DNA of 12,204 nt from positions 1 to 12,204 of the forward strand of contig JAAXGS010000017.1 of the NCBI GenBank assembly GCA_012271225.1. Direction: 5' to 3'. Positions 1-6,673 of this stretch are shown piece by piece. The notes beneath the pieces are model-generated. The model worked only from the letters and a program-made list of their open reading frames with translations, had not been told where the DNA came from and did not search any database. How positions within the stretch are numbered: the stretch's first letter is position 1; every line of letters begins with the position of its first letter. Origin of the DNA: Dehalococcoidia bacterium. Lineage in GTDB: Bacteria; Chloroflexota; Dehalococcoidia; UBA6926. The translations under genes and the position numbers were made by a program.

Positions 1-144
1 CCGGAGGAGGAGCGCGAGGCGCTGACATCCGTCATCGATGAGGTGATGCCCGCGGTGATGCCCATGCTTGACGTTCCGTTGGTGGTGGACGTCAAGTCCG
101 GGCCCTCCTGGGGCGCCCTGAGCGAGGCGACGCCCAGCTCCTGA
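1..144 (+). CDS. polA: DNA polymerase I, C-terminal end (partial)
   Basis: This is the 3' end of a gene that enters from the left, 47 codons ending in TGA. The visible peptide contains VIDEVMPAVMPMLDVPLVVD followed by a G..W motif. That matches the extreme C-terminus of family A DNA polymerases, where a helix leads into a conserved (L)xVPLxVxxxxGxxW strand at the end of the palm domain. The enzyme works in repair and Okazaki-fragment processing. Nothing of the exonuclease, polymerase O-helix or catalytic Asp residues is in view, so activity cannot be judged. A GC-rich hairpin follows 9 bp after the stop, and the pst operon begins in the same direction, with its own regulatory region between. 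The call rests on pattern recognition of a short tail. Confidence 0.8.
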   Translation, partial: PEEEREALTSVIDEVMPAVMPMLDVPLVVDVKSGPSWGALSEATPSS

Positions 145-153
145 CACGCCCCG

Positions 154-169
154 GCCGCGTCAGCGCGGC
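154..169 (+). terminator. GC-rich hairpin after polA
   Basis: A perfect 6-bp stem GCCGCG / CGCGGC closes a TCAG loop nine bases after the polA stop. A second, weaker stem GCCC-TGAC-GGGC lies at 183-194. Neither is followed by a run of T, so this is not a classical intrinsic terminator. It may end or stabilise the polA transcript. Confidence 0.4.
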
Positions 170-201
170 GCGCGCATTACCGGCCCTGACGGGCGGAATC
201 T

Positions 202-251
202 CTTACCCAATCGTTAATCGCGCGTTAACTGCCTGTTGTTCCCCCCTTAAT
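202..251 (+). promoter_or_regulatory. Pho box: five 6-bp units at 11-bp period upstream of pstS
   Basis: Five hexamers start exactly 11 bp apart: CTTACC (202), GTTAAT (213), GTTAAC (224), GTTGTT (235) and CTTAAT (246). A poorer sixth unit, CTGTCT, is in register at 257. Direct repeats on one face of the helix with this spacing are the hallmark of PhoB/PhoP response-regulator sites: 7+4 bp in E. coli, and TTAACA-like hexamers plus about 5 bp in Bacillus. The location, 66-115 bp before the pstS start, fits activation under phosphate starvation. The repeat register is seen directly; the identity of the bound regulator is inferred. A weak -10-like TACGCT at 262 follows. Confidence 0.75.
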
Positions 252-316
252 CTTGCCTGTCTACGCTCAATGCACAGCACTGGGCAGTGGAAGGCATACA
301 GGAAGAAGGAGGAGGG

Positions 317-1270
317 ATGCAGTCAGGCAAGGCGTGGCGTCGGCTTGTAGTCACCGGCGTCCTGGGATTGGCAATCGCGCTTGGCGGCGCGGCATGCGGG
401 GAAGGCGATCCTGACCCGACGGCTCTCTCCGGCTCAATCGAAATCGACGGCTCCAGCACGGTCGCTCCCATCTCCGAGGCGGTCGCCGAGGAGTTCGAGA
501 AGGTCCACGATGATGTGAACGTGACCGTGGGCGTCTCCGGCACGGGCGGCGGCTTCAAGCGCTTCACGGCCGGCGAGACGGACATCTCCAATGCGTCACG
601 GCCCATCGGGGAGACAGAGGCGGAGAGCGCGGCGGAGAACGGCGTTGAGTACATCGAGCTGACGGTTGCGCTGGACGGTCTGGCCGTCATGGTGCACCCG
701 CAGAACGAGTTTGTTGATTGCCTGACCATCGCGGAACTCAACGAGATCTGGAAGCCCGAAAGCACGGTGGACAGCTGGGATGACGTGCGCGCCGGCTTCC
801 CGAGCGATCCCATCAGGCTCTACGGCCCGGACACGGAGTCCGGCACGTTCGACTACTTCACGCACGTGGTCAACGGCGGCGAGGGGGTGTCCCGATCCGA
901 ATACGTCGCAGCATCGGATGACAACGTGCTGGTCCGCGGGATCGGCGGCGACCGCAACTCTCTGGGCTACTTTGGCTACGCGTACTACGCTGAGAACAGC
1001 GACACGCTGAAGCTGGTGGCCATTGACGGCGGCAACGGCTGCGTCATGCCCAGTGACGAGACCGTGGCGGACGGCAGTTACGCGCCGCTTGCCCGCCCCA
1101 TCTTCATCTACGTGGACGCAAACAAGCTGCGTGACCGGCCTGAACTGAAGGCCTTTGTGGACTTCTATCTGGATCACTCGCCTGAGCTTGTCGCGGAGGT
1201 CGGCTACACGCCGCTGGCAAGCTACGACGAGGAGAAACAGCAGGTGGCGCGGGCATACACGGGAGCCTGA
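317..1270 (+). CDS. pstS: Phosphate ABC transporter substrate-binding lipoprotein PstS
   Basis: PstS binds inorganic phosphate outside the membrane and delivers it to the PstCA channel. From the ATG at 317 the product is 317 residues. An upstream in-frame GTG at 287 is less likely, because an AAGGAGGAGG ribosome site lies at 306-315 just before the ATG and the signal sequence then starts properly. Residues 1-26 form a basic-then-hydrophobic signal peptide ending GGAAC, with Cys27 as the probable lipidated residue (a somewhat relaxed lipobox). Family phosphate-binding motifs are present: DGSST (44-48), SGTGGGF (74-80), DISNASRP (89-96) and GPDTESGT (170-177). The length is normal for the family. 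It is the first gene of the pst operon, preceded by a five-unit Pho box and followed by a strong hairpin that may protect or attenuate the transcript. Confidence 0.95.
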   Translation: MQSGKAWRRLVVTGVLGLAIALGGAACGEGDPDPTALSGSIEIDGSSTVAPISEAVAEEFEKVHDDVNVTVGVSGTGGGFKRFTAGETDISNASRPIGETEAESAAENGVEYIELTVALDGLAVMVHPQNEFVDCLTIAELNEIWKPESTVDSWDDVRAGFPSDPIRLYGPDTESGTFDYFTHVVNGGEGVSRSEYVAASDDNVLVRGIGGDRNSLGYFGYAYYAENSDTLKLVAIDGGNGCVMPSDETVADGSYAPLARPIFIYVDANKLRDRPELKAFVDFYLDHSPELVAEVGYTPLASYDEEKQQVARAYTGA

Positions 1271-1302
1271 GGCCGGGCATCACGCGCTCACGCCGACAAT
1301 CT

Positions 1303-1337
1303 GGGGTTGGGGCGCTGCTTCGGCAGCCCTCAACCCC
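1303..1337 (+). terminator. Strong C(UUCG)G hairpin after pstS
   Basis: The arms pair as GGGGTTG with CAACCCC and GCTGC with GCAGC. Between them are two G-C pairs and one G-T pair, with a single bulged C at 1313. The loop is TTCG at 1319-1322 closed by C-G, the exceptionally stable tetraloop class. The stem is about 15 bp and sits 32 bp after the pstS stop. There is no T-run, so partial termination or 3'-end stabilisation of pstS mRNA is more likely than full termination. Binding-protein genes are commonly more abundantly expressed than their permeases through such elements. Confidence 0.65.
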
Positions 1338-1493
1338 AACGGCAACAGCGAGAGACCGGTCCGCCCCACGTCGAGAACGGGCGGGGGAACCGGCGCTCAC
1401 GGAGTTTCCCGAGAGGACGGGAATGACACAGACGCATGACGTCCCTGATGGGCGTCTGGAGGTTCTGGCGGTCCCGGCAGAGGCGGGCCTCGC

Positions 1494-1510
1494 TTTAACT
1501 TTCGCTTAAT
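1494..1510 (+). promoter_or_regulatory. Two-unit Pho-box-like motif upstream of pstC
   Basis: TTTAAC (1494-1499) and CTTAAT (1505-1510) are spaced exactly 11 bp apart, with the same hexamer type as the pstS box. The adjacent registers at 1483 and 1516 do not match, so only two units are visible. It lies 79-95 bp before the pstC start, downstream of the post-pstS hairpin. It suggests a second, weaker phosphate-responsive promoter for pstCAB-phoU. Confidence 0.5.
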
Positions 1511-1588
1511 ACGCATGGGGCATCGTAAGACGACGGAATTGGCGCGGCGGTCGCTGCGCCAATTGGAAATCTCTTAAGGAAGAGACGC

Positions 1589-2542
1589 TTGGCTGACGCA
1601 AGACTTGCGGCGCCCCGGGTCACCCGGGAGGAGATGGCGACTCGCCTCCTCTCCGGCAACCGCGCGGAGCGCGGGGGCGAGATGGCAATCCACGCCGTGC
1701 TCCTGGGCGCGTCCGTCATCTCCATCGCAACAACCGTCGGCATCGTCTTCGTCCTGCTGTCAGAGAGTCTGCGGTTCTTTGATCTGGTCTCCGTGTGGGA
1801 CTTCCTGACCGGAACGGTCTGGACGCCGTTGTTCCGGCCGGCCCACTTCGGAGTGCTCCCGCTGGTTGCCGGCACGGTTTTGGTCGCCGGCATCGCCATC
1901 ATTGTCGCTGCGCCGGTCGGCCTCTTCACGGCGATCTTTCTCAGCGAGTACGCGCCGGATCGATTCCGCCGCATCGTAAAGCCGATGCTGGAGATTCTGG
2001 CAGGCGTCCCCACCGTCGTGTACGGCTATTTTGCGCTGACGTTTGTGACTCCCCTGCTGCAGCGATGGCTGCTGCCGGACATGATCATCTTCAATGCGTT
2101 GAGCGCCGGGCTTGTGATGGGCGTGATGATCATCCCCATCGTCTCATCGCTCACGGAGGACGCCATGCTGGCCGTGCCCCGCTCCCTGCGGGAGGCCGCC
2201 TATGCGCTGGGCGCGACGAAGTTCGAGGTTGCGACGCGGGTGGTGACGCCCGCCGCCCTGTCTGGCATCGTCGCCGCCGTCATTCTCGGGCTGTCCCGGG
2301 CCATCGGGGAAACAATGCTGGTCACCATCGCCGCCGGCGCGACGCCCCGCCTGACGCTGAACCCCACCGAGAGCGTGCAGACCATGACCGCCTACATTGT
2401 TCAGGTGAGTTTTGGCGAAACGCCGCAGGGAACACCGGTCTACTACACCATCTTCTCCGTGGGCCTGCTGCTCTTTGTCATGACGCTGGCCATGAACATC
2501 CTGGGCCAATGGGTTGTCCGCCGCTGGCGGCAGGCGTACTGA
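1589..2542 (+). CDS. pstC: Phosphate ABC transporter permease PstC
   Basis: This is one of the two membrane subunits of the PstSCAB phosphate importer, 317 residues. The start is a TTG at 1589, with AAGGAAGAG at 1576-1584 giving good spacing; no better ATG precedes the first membrane segment. A cytoplasmic N-tail (about 1-33) is followed by roughly six hydrophobic segments, the first near 34-58 and the next near 88-118. The cytoplasmic EAA loop that docks on the ATPase is EAAYALGATKFEVATRVVTP, starting at about residue 203. SRAIGET (about 236-242), a conserved permease motif, follows. The stop overlaps an ATG by one base, but that frame is only five codons long; the real next gene, pstA, starts 14 bp later. 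Confidence 0.94.
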   Translation: MADARLAAPRVTREEMATRLLSGNRAERGGEMAIHAVLLGASVISIATTVGIVFVLLSESLRFFDLVSVWDFLTGTVWTPLFRPAHFGVLPLVAGTVLVAGIAIIVAAPVGLFTAIFLSEYAPDRFRRIVKPMLEILAGVPTVVYGYFALTFVTPLLQRWLLPDMIIFNALSAGLVMGVMIIPIVSSLTEDAMLAVPRSLREAAYALGATKFEVATRVVTPAALSGIVAAVILGLSRAIGETMLVTIAAGATPRLTLNPTESVQTMTAYIVQVSFGETPQGTPVYYTIFSVGLLLFVMTLAMNILGQWVVRRWRQAY

Positions 2543-2555
2543 TGGAGCGGCGGCG

Positions 2556-3464
2556 ATGAGACAGTCACAGATCGATACGGTGCGCGGCATCAGCGCGGAG
2601 CAGTTTCACCGGAGCCTGCGCGGGCGGCGTTTGGTCGGCAAGTTCGCCGTCATCATCTTCCTGTTCTCAACGTTCATCGGCCTCGCAACGCTGGCCGCGC
2701 TGATCATCGACGTGCTGATCGATGGCATTCCGTGGATCGACTGGGACTTCCTTTCGACGTACCCATCGCGGCATCCGGAGGACGCCGGACTGCGGTCCGC
2801 CCTCTTTGGAACCATCTGGGTCGCCGGGCTCACCGCGCTGTTCACGTTCCCGATTGGAACGGCGACGGCGATCTACCTGGAGGAGTACGCGCCGCGGAAC
2901 CGCATGACCCAGTTCATCGAACTGAACATCACGAACCTGGCCGGCGTTCCGTCCATCGTGTACGGCCTGCTGGGACTCGCGGTGTTCGTCTCCTTCCTCG
3001 GGATGGGGCGCGTGGTGCTGGCGGGGGCGCTGACGCTGACGCTTCTGGTGCTGCCCCTGCTGATCGTCGCCGGACGGGAGGCGATACGCGCCGTGCCGGA
3101 CAGCTACAGACAGGGATCGCTGGCGCTGGGCGCGACGCGCTGGCAGACGGTGCGCTACGTTGTGCTTCCGTCCGCGCTGCCGGGCATTCTGACCGGGACC
3201 ATCCTGGCGATGTCCCGCGCCATTGGCGAGGCGGCGCCGGTCATCGCGATCGCCGCGCTTGTCTATGTGACGTTCACACCCGGACACCCGTTTGAGCGAT
3301 TCACCGTCCTGCCAATTCAGATCTTCAACTGGGTGTCACGTCCGCAGGCGGATTGGCAGCATGTGACGGCGGCGGCCATCATCATCCTGCTCATTGTCCT
3401 GCTCAGCATGAACGCGGCCGCAATTCTGTTGCGTGACCGCTTCCAACGCCGATCAGAGGAATAA
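2556..3464 (+). CDS. pstA: Phosphate ABC transporter permease PstA
   Basis: This is the second membrane subunit of the phosphate importer and pairs with PstC. The ATG at 2556 gives 302 residues and has a GGAG ribosome site at 2544-2547, just after the pstC stop. A GTG at 2514 would overlap pstC by 29 bp and lacks support. The first hydrophobic segment is about 29-53, followed by a loop and about five more segments. Family motifs include EEYAPRNRM (about 109-117), NLAGVPSIVYGLLGL (about 127-141), the EAA-type loop QGSLALGATRWQTVRYVVLP (about 186-205) and SRAIGEAAP. The tail is basic and cytoplasmic. The short spacing to pstC and pstB1 indicates one transcript. Confidence 0.94.
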   Translation: MRQSQIDTVRGISAEQFHRSLRGRRLVGKFAVIIFLFSTFIGLATLAALIIDVLIDGIPWIDWDFLSTYPSRHPEDAGLRSALFGTIWVAGLTALFTFPIGTATAIYLEEYAPRNRMTQFIELNITNLAGVPSIVYGLLGLAVFVSFLGMGRVVLAGALTLTLLVLPLLIVAGREAIRAVPDSYRQGSLALGATRWQTVRYVVLPSALPGILTGTILAMSRAIGEAAPVIAIAALVYVTFTPGHPFERFTVLPIQIFNWVSRPQADWQHVTAAAIIILLIVLLSMNAAAILLRDRFQRRSEE

Positions 3465-3488
3465 CACGGCCCGGGAGACAGCTATCTC

Positions 3489-4280
3489 ATGGCAACGGCA
3501 ACCACCACCCTGTCCGCGCCCCCCGCCCTGTCCGTGCGGGGGCTCAACCTGTACTACGGGAACTTTCAGGCGCTCACGGATGTGAACCTGGACATTCCGC
3601 CGCGCAGGATCACGGCGTTCATCGGCCCGTCCGGCTGCGGGAAGAGCTCCCTGCTGCGGTGCCTCAATCGGATGAATGACCTGATCCGGAGCGCGCGCGT
3701 GGAGGGCGAGGTGCTCTTCCATGGCGACAATGTGTATTCGTCGACGGCAGCCCCCACGGAGATTCGGTTCCGCATCGGCATGGTGTTCCAGAAGCCCAAC
3801 CCCTTCCCCAAATCCATCTATGAGAACGTGGCTTTTGGCCCCCGCATCGCGGGGTTCAGGGGGGACATGGACGCGCTGGTGGAGCGCTGCCTGCGGCAGG
3901 CGGCACTGTGGGATGAGGTGCGGGGCCGCCTGAAGCACTCCGCCTATCAACTCTCCGGCGGACAGCAGCAGCGCCTCTGCATCGCCCGGGCGCTGGCGCT
4001 GGACCCGGAGGTCATCCTGATGGATGAGCCGTGCTCCTCCCTCGACCCCATCGCAACGCTGGCGATCGAGAATCTCATGCGGGAGCTCGCCCCCAACTAC
4101 ACCATTGTGCTGGTCACGCACAACATGCAGCAGGCCGCGCGCGTCTCCGATTACACGGCGTTCCTCACGGTGAATGAGCGGCGCTCCGGATACGTTGTGG
4201 AGTTTGGGGAAACGGGAGAGGTGTTCTCGACGCCGCGAGAGCGGGCGACGGAGGACTACATCACTGGCCGATTCGGGTAG
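3489..4280 (+). CDS. pstB: Phosphate ABC transporter ATP-binding protein PstB (copy 1)
   Basis: This cytoplasmic ATPase drives phosphate import through PstCA. It is 263 residues, close to the family norm. Visible ABC motifs are Walker A GPSGCGKSS (46-54), the Q-loop in MVFQKPNP (Gln101), signature LSGGQQQR (155-162), Walker B VILMDEP (175-181) and the switch His211 in VTHNMQQA. The LNRMNDLI segment after Walker A and the C-terminal TEDYITGRFG are typical of PstB. The D-loop reads CSSLDP where CSALDP is usual, a conservative change. The gene lies 24 bp after pstA with a modest GGGAGA ribosome site. It is followed 28 bp later by a second, very similar pstB. Confidence 0.94.
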   Translation: MATATTTLSAPPALSVRGLNLYYGNFQALTDVNLDIPPRRITAFIGPSGCGKSSLLRCLNRMNDLIRSARVEGEVLFHGDNVYSSTAAPTEIRFRIGMVFQKPNPFPKSIYENVAFGPRIAGFRGDMDALVERCLRQAALWDEVRGRLKHSAYQLSGGQQQRLCIARALALDPEVILMDEPCSSLDPIATLAIENLMRELAPNYTIVLVTHNMQQAARVSDYTAFLTVNERRSGYVVEFGETGEVFSTPRERATEDYITGRFG

Positions 4281-4308
4281 GCTGAACAGGCTGAAACAGG
4301 ATGTGCCG

Positions 4309-5232
4309 ATGACACATCAGCAGACAGAACACGCAAACAACGGCATGGCGCCGGAGGCCTCGATCACGGCGGCGGCGATGGACGGCGCTCTCACGGCCCA
4401 CGACGGCGCGGTGACGGCGGCCGTTGGCGCGGCGGCCCCGGAGCGCCCGCCCGCCCCGGACCGGCCGATCTCGCTCCGAACGGAGAATATGTCTCTGTAC
4501 TACGGCGATTTTCGCGCGCTGCGCGACATCACCGTCGGCATTCCGGAGAGAACCGTCACGGCGATTATCGGCGCGTCCGGGTGCGGCAAGAGCTCGTTTC
4601 TCCGCAGCTTCAATCGGATGAATGACCTGATCCCCAATGCGCGGATCGAGGGCATCGTGGAGATGAGCGGAGTCCCGATTTACGATCGCCGTGTGGATGT
4701 GGCGGAGTTGCGGCGCGCCGTCGGCATGGTCTTTCAGCGTCCGAATCCGCTGCCACTCTCCATCTATGAGAACATCGCGTACGGCCCGCGCCGCCGCGGC
4801 GTCAGGAATCGCGCGGACCTCGATGGAATCGTGCAGCGCTGCCTCACACAGGCCGCCCTGTGGGATGAGGTGAAGGACAAGCTGAAGCAGCCGGGCAATG
4901 AGCTGTCCGGCGGGCAGCAGCAGCGCCTCTGCATCGCCCGGACGCTCGCCGTGGAGCCTGACGTCATCCTGATGGATGAGCCGTGTTCCGCGCTTGACCC
5001 CGCGTCCACGCTTCGCATTGAGGAACTCATGCAGGAACTGGGGCATGAGTATACTATCCTTGTCGTCACGCACAACATGCAGCAGGCGGCGCGTGTGTCT
5101 GAGATGACCGCTTTTCTGAACATGGCGGAGGACAGGGCCGGGGCGCTGGTTGAGTTTGGCCCCACGTCAGAGATATTCACAAACCCGCAGGAGAAAACGA
5201 CGGAGGACTACATTACAGGCCGTTTCAGTTAG
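4309..5232 (+). CDS. pstB: Phosphate ABC transporter ATP-binding protein PstB (copy 2)
   Basis: A second complete PstB ATPase directly follows the first. The ATG at 4309 gives 307 residues with AGGA at 4298-4301 as ribosome site; the ATG at 4345 (residue 13) is an alternative. The first 50 or so residues are an Ala/Pro-rich, low-complexity extension not found in copy 1. The ABC domain then shows Walker A GASGCGKSS (88-96), Q-loop MVFQRPNP, signature LSGGQQQR (199-206), Walker B VILMDEP (219-225) and His255. All catalytic motifs are intact, so both copies should be active. Blocks of the DNA are identical to copy 1, for example 27 bp at 4915-4941 versus 3963-3989. Whether PstCA uses homo- or heterodimers of the two is unknown. 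Confidence 0.92.
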   Translation: MTHQQTEHANNGMAPEASITAAAMDGALTAHDGAVTAAVGAAAPERPPAPDRPISLRTENMSLYYGDFRALRDITVGIPERTVTAIIGASGCGKSSFLRSFNRMNDLIPNARIEGIVEMSGVPIYDRRVDVAELRRAVGMVFQRPNPLPLSIYENIAYGPRRRGVRNRADLDGIVQRCLTQAALWDEVKDKLKQPGNELSGGQQQRLCIARTLAVEPDVILMDEPCSALDPASTLRIEELMQELGHEYTILVVTHNMQQAARVSEMTAFLNMAEDRAGALVEFGPTSEIFTNPQEKTTEDYITGRFS

Positions 5233-5251
5233 TCCGGCCACCCGCCGGGAC
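5232..5251 (+). other. Small hairpin between pstB2 and phoU
   Basis: CCGGC (5234-5238) pairs with GCCGG (5244-5248) around a CACCC loop. GT / AC can extend the stem past a bulged G. It may form in the polycistronic mRNA. There is no T-run and the role is unknown. Confidence 0.3.
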
Positions 5252-5284
5252 AGCGCAGAGCCAGGATGGAATAAAGGGGACACA

Positions 5285-5965
5285 ATGGCAATGGAACGGC
5301 ATGCGACGCGCTCCGACTATGATCGGCTTCTGCGTGAGCTTCAGGATGATGTGCTGGCCATGGGGTCCATGGTGGACAAGTCCATTGAACGCTCAACAGA
5401 GGCGCTGCGAAACCGTGACGCCGTCCTCGCGAGGCAGGTGGTCGCGGAGGACGAGCTCATCGACCACACTCGATTTGAGATTGAGGAAAAGGCCCTGCGC
5501 GTGATTGCGACGCAGCAGCCCATGGCCGGAGACCTGCGCGTGGTCGTCACGGTGCTCAACGTGATTGTGGACCTGGAGCGGATGGCCGACCATGCGGAGG
5601 GCAACGGGCGCATCGCGGAGATGATGGGCGCGGACAGCGTGCTGCGCCCTCTGGATGCCCTGCCGCAGATGGCGGACAAGTCCCGTGACATGCTCCGCCG
5701 CTCCTTGACGGCGCTGGTGGATCGTGACGCGGACACGGCGCGCCGCATCTGCGAGGAGGATGATGAGGTCGACGCGATGCAGGATTCGTCCTACCACGCG
5801 CTTTTGCAGATCATGATTGAGAACCCGTCCCGCATTCAGGAGGCGACGTATCTGCTGTGGGCGACGCATAACTTGGAGCGCATTGCAGACCGGGCGACGA
5901 ACATCGCGGAACGCGTGGTCTTTCTGGTCACCGGCCACATGGAGGAACTGGCCAGCAAGCTGTAG
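5285..5965 (+). CDS. phoU: Phosphate transport system regulator PhoU
   Basis: PhoU is a cytoplasmic negative regulator that links the Pst transporter to the PhoR/PhoB-type signalling pair and limits phosphate uptake. The ATG at 5285 has AAGGGG at 5274-5279; an ATG two codons on is possible. The product is 226 residues, normal for the family. Two three-helix PhoU repeats are visible. Each carries the metal-binding helix signature, first DLERMADHAEG (about residues 96-106) and then NLERIADRATN (about 198-208). It is the last gene of the pst operon. Its final 47 bases plus one are repeated at 6674-6721, beyond the toxin-antitoxin pair, so the 3' end of this gene appears to have been an insertion or recombination point. 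Confidence 0.94.
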   Translation: MAMERHATRSDYDRLLRELQDDVLAMGSMVDKSIERSTEALRNRDAVLARQVVAEDELIDHTRFEIEEKALRVIATQQPMAGDLRVVVTVLNVIVDLERMADHAEGNGRIAEMMGADSVLRPLDALPQMADKSRDMLRRSLTALVDRDADTARRICEEDDEVDAMQDSSYHALLQIMIENPSRIQEATYLLWATHNLERIADRATNIAERVVFLVTGHMEELASKL

Positions 5966-5966
5966 G
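5919..5966 (+). repeat. Direct repeat, copy 1: 3' end of intact phoU
   Basis: The last 47 bases of phoU, through its TAG stop, plus one following base match 6674-6721 in the same orientation. 45 of 48 bases are identical. The mismatches are at 5924, 5926 and 5944. They turn a CTG Leu codon into TTA and a GAG Glu codon into GAA, so all are synonymous. The two copies are 755 bp apart and bracket the hicBA pair. Confidence 0.9.
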
Positions 5967-5972
5967 CGGGGG

Positions 5973-5987
5973 GGGGTGAGGCACCCC
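5973..5987 (+). terminator. Hairpin just after phoU
   Basis: GGGGTG and CACCCC form a perfect 6-bp stem around AGG, starting 8 bp after the phoU stop and preceded by further G residues. There is no T-run. It is a plausible end point for the pst operon transcript, separating it from hicBA. Confidence 0.4.
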
Positions 5988-6005
5988 GGGCATGGCAGAT
6001 CGGGC

Positions 6006-6034
6006 TTGCGCCGTGTCCTTCCGTTCGTTACTAT
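6006..6034 (+). promoter_or_regulatory. Candidate promoter for hicBA
   Basis: TTGCGC (6006-6011) and TACTAT (6029-6034) are separated by 17 bp, the ideal spacing, and lie 40-68 bp before the hicB start. The match to consensus is only 3/6 and 4/6, so this is a suggestion rather than a firm call. Confidence 0.35.
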
Positions 6035-6073
6035 CCCCCCAGCGCGCAGCAGGACAGGAACTGGGAGAGACCG

Positions 6074-6409
6074 TTGACAGAGGGGCAGACACAACCTCTC
6101 AGCCAGCATGTCACTTTTCCGTCCGAGTTTGGCTTGGGTTTCCTTCGCGACGGGCGATTACATGTGGTTGAGCCAATCACCGTTGCATGGACCGTTGAGG
6201 ACGGCCAGATAATCGCTGAGGCCACGGAGATCAACGAATACGGCTACGGCGACACCCTCGGTGAGGCGATAAAGGATCTGCAGGCGACAATCGTCGAGCT
6301 CTACCTACAGCTTGACGCAGATCGTGAACGGCTTGGCGCGGATTTACAGGCCGTCTACACAACCCTGGCCAGAAAGTTGCGCAGAGTGGATGCCGATTAC
6401 GGCGCGTGA
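6074..6409 (+). CDS. HicB-like antitoxin (small protein upstream of hicA-like gene)
   Basis: The product is 111 residues from a TTG start at 6074, with GGGAGAG at 6063-6069 as ribosome site. After a variable N-terminus, a strand-rich stretch (about 35-57) with the pattern TVAWTVEDGQIIAEATEINEY is followed by GYGDTLGEAIKDLQATIVEL. The latter resembles the 'G(D/E)T.EEA...l..ai.ly' helix of the HicB fold. The tail is a long charged helix with LGADLQ. Small proteins of this shape are paired with HicA-type toxins, and in such pairs the antitoxin neutralises the mRNA-cleaving partner and represses the operon. The downstream gene overlaps it by 20 bp, indicating translational coupling. The family assignment rests on pattern and context; no DNA-binding helix-turn-helix is obvious. 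Confidence 0.6.
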   Translation: MTEGQTQPLSQHVTFPSEFGLGFLRDGRLHVVEPITVAWTVEDGQIIAEATEINEYGYGDTLGEAIKDLQATIVELYLQLDADRERLGADLQAVYTTLARKLRRVDADYGA

Positions 6410-6659
6410 GTTCGATAGGGTCATTGGAAAGTTCGGCTTCGAAACCCGCGAGGCGGGTGACTTGCTGGCCTTTTTGACCGTCGCTGGAAAGCGCGTCGTC
6501 AGGACAAAACGTTCCCGCCGAGGCAGGGGCGACTTGCCGCAGCATCACCGCATCCGCCAGCAGTTGCACCTGAATGAGGATCAACTGCGGGACGCCATCG
6601 CTTGCCCACTGGACCGACAGGGCTACCTACAGATCCTCCGTAACAAGGGCATCCTCTAG
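6390..6659 (+). CDS. HicA-like toxin, divergent
   Basis: The product is 89 residues from the ATG at 6390, overlapping the preceding gene by 20 bp. No clear ribosome site is visible, so translation probably depends on coupling. The start PITAREFDRVIGKFGFE matches the first helix of HicA-like double-stranded-RNA-binding-fold proteins, which act as ribosome-independent mRNA interferases. The following strands contain LLAFLTVAGKRVVRTKRS. The C-terminus LNEDQLRDAIACPLDRQGYL resembles the extended HicA subfamily with a second, helical part. The usual catalytic His in a GSH or KH motif is not evident: the equivalent place reads EAGDLLAF, and a further expected SHG reads SRRG. It may therefore be an inactive or altered toxin. 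The phoU relic begins 15 bp after its stop. Confidence 0.55.
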   Translation: MPITAREFDRVIGKFGFETREAGDLLAFLTVAGKRVVRTKRSRRGRGDLPQHHRIRQQLHLNEDQLRDAIACPLDRQGYLQILRNKGIL

Positions 6660-6673
6660 GCCCACGTACGCCA

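Larger units (their letters stand above)
1271..1588 (+). other. pstS-pstC intergenic region (318 bp)
   Basis: This is an unusually long gap for neighbouring genes of a pst operon. It holds the UUCG hairpin at 1303-1337, a smaller inverted repeat TTCCCG / CGGGAA at 1406-1423, a two-unit Pho-box-like motif at 1494-1510 and the pstC ribosome site AAGGAAGAG at 1576-1584. I see no convincing protein-coding sequence. A 28-codon reading frame from the ATG at 1423 lacks a good ribosome site. Confidence 0.6.

Noticed and set aside
1423..1509. A 28-codon open frame before pstC that could be a leader peptide
   Set aside because: It has no good ribosome site, shows no regulatory codon run, and ends inside the Pho-box-like motif. 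The frame is short enough to be chance in high-GC DNA.
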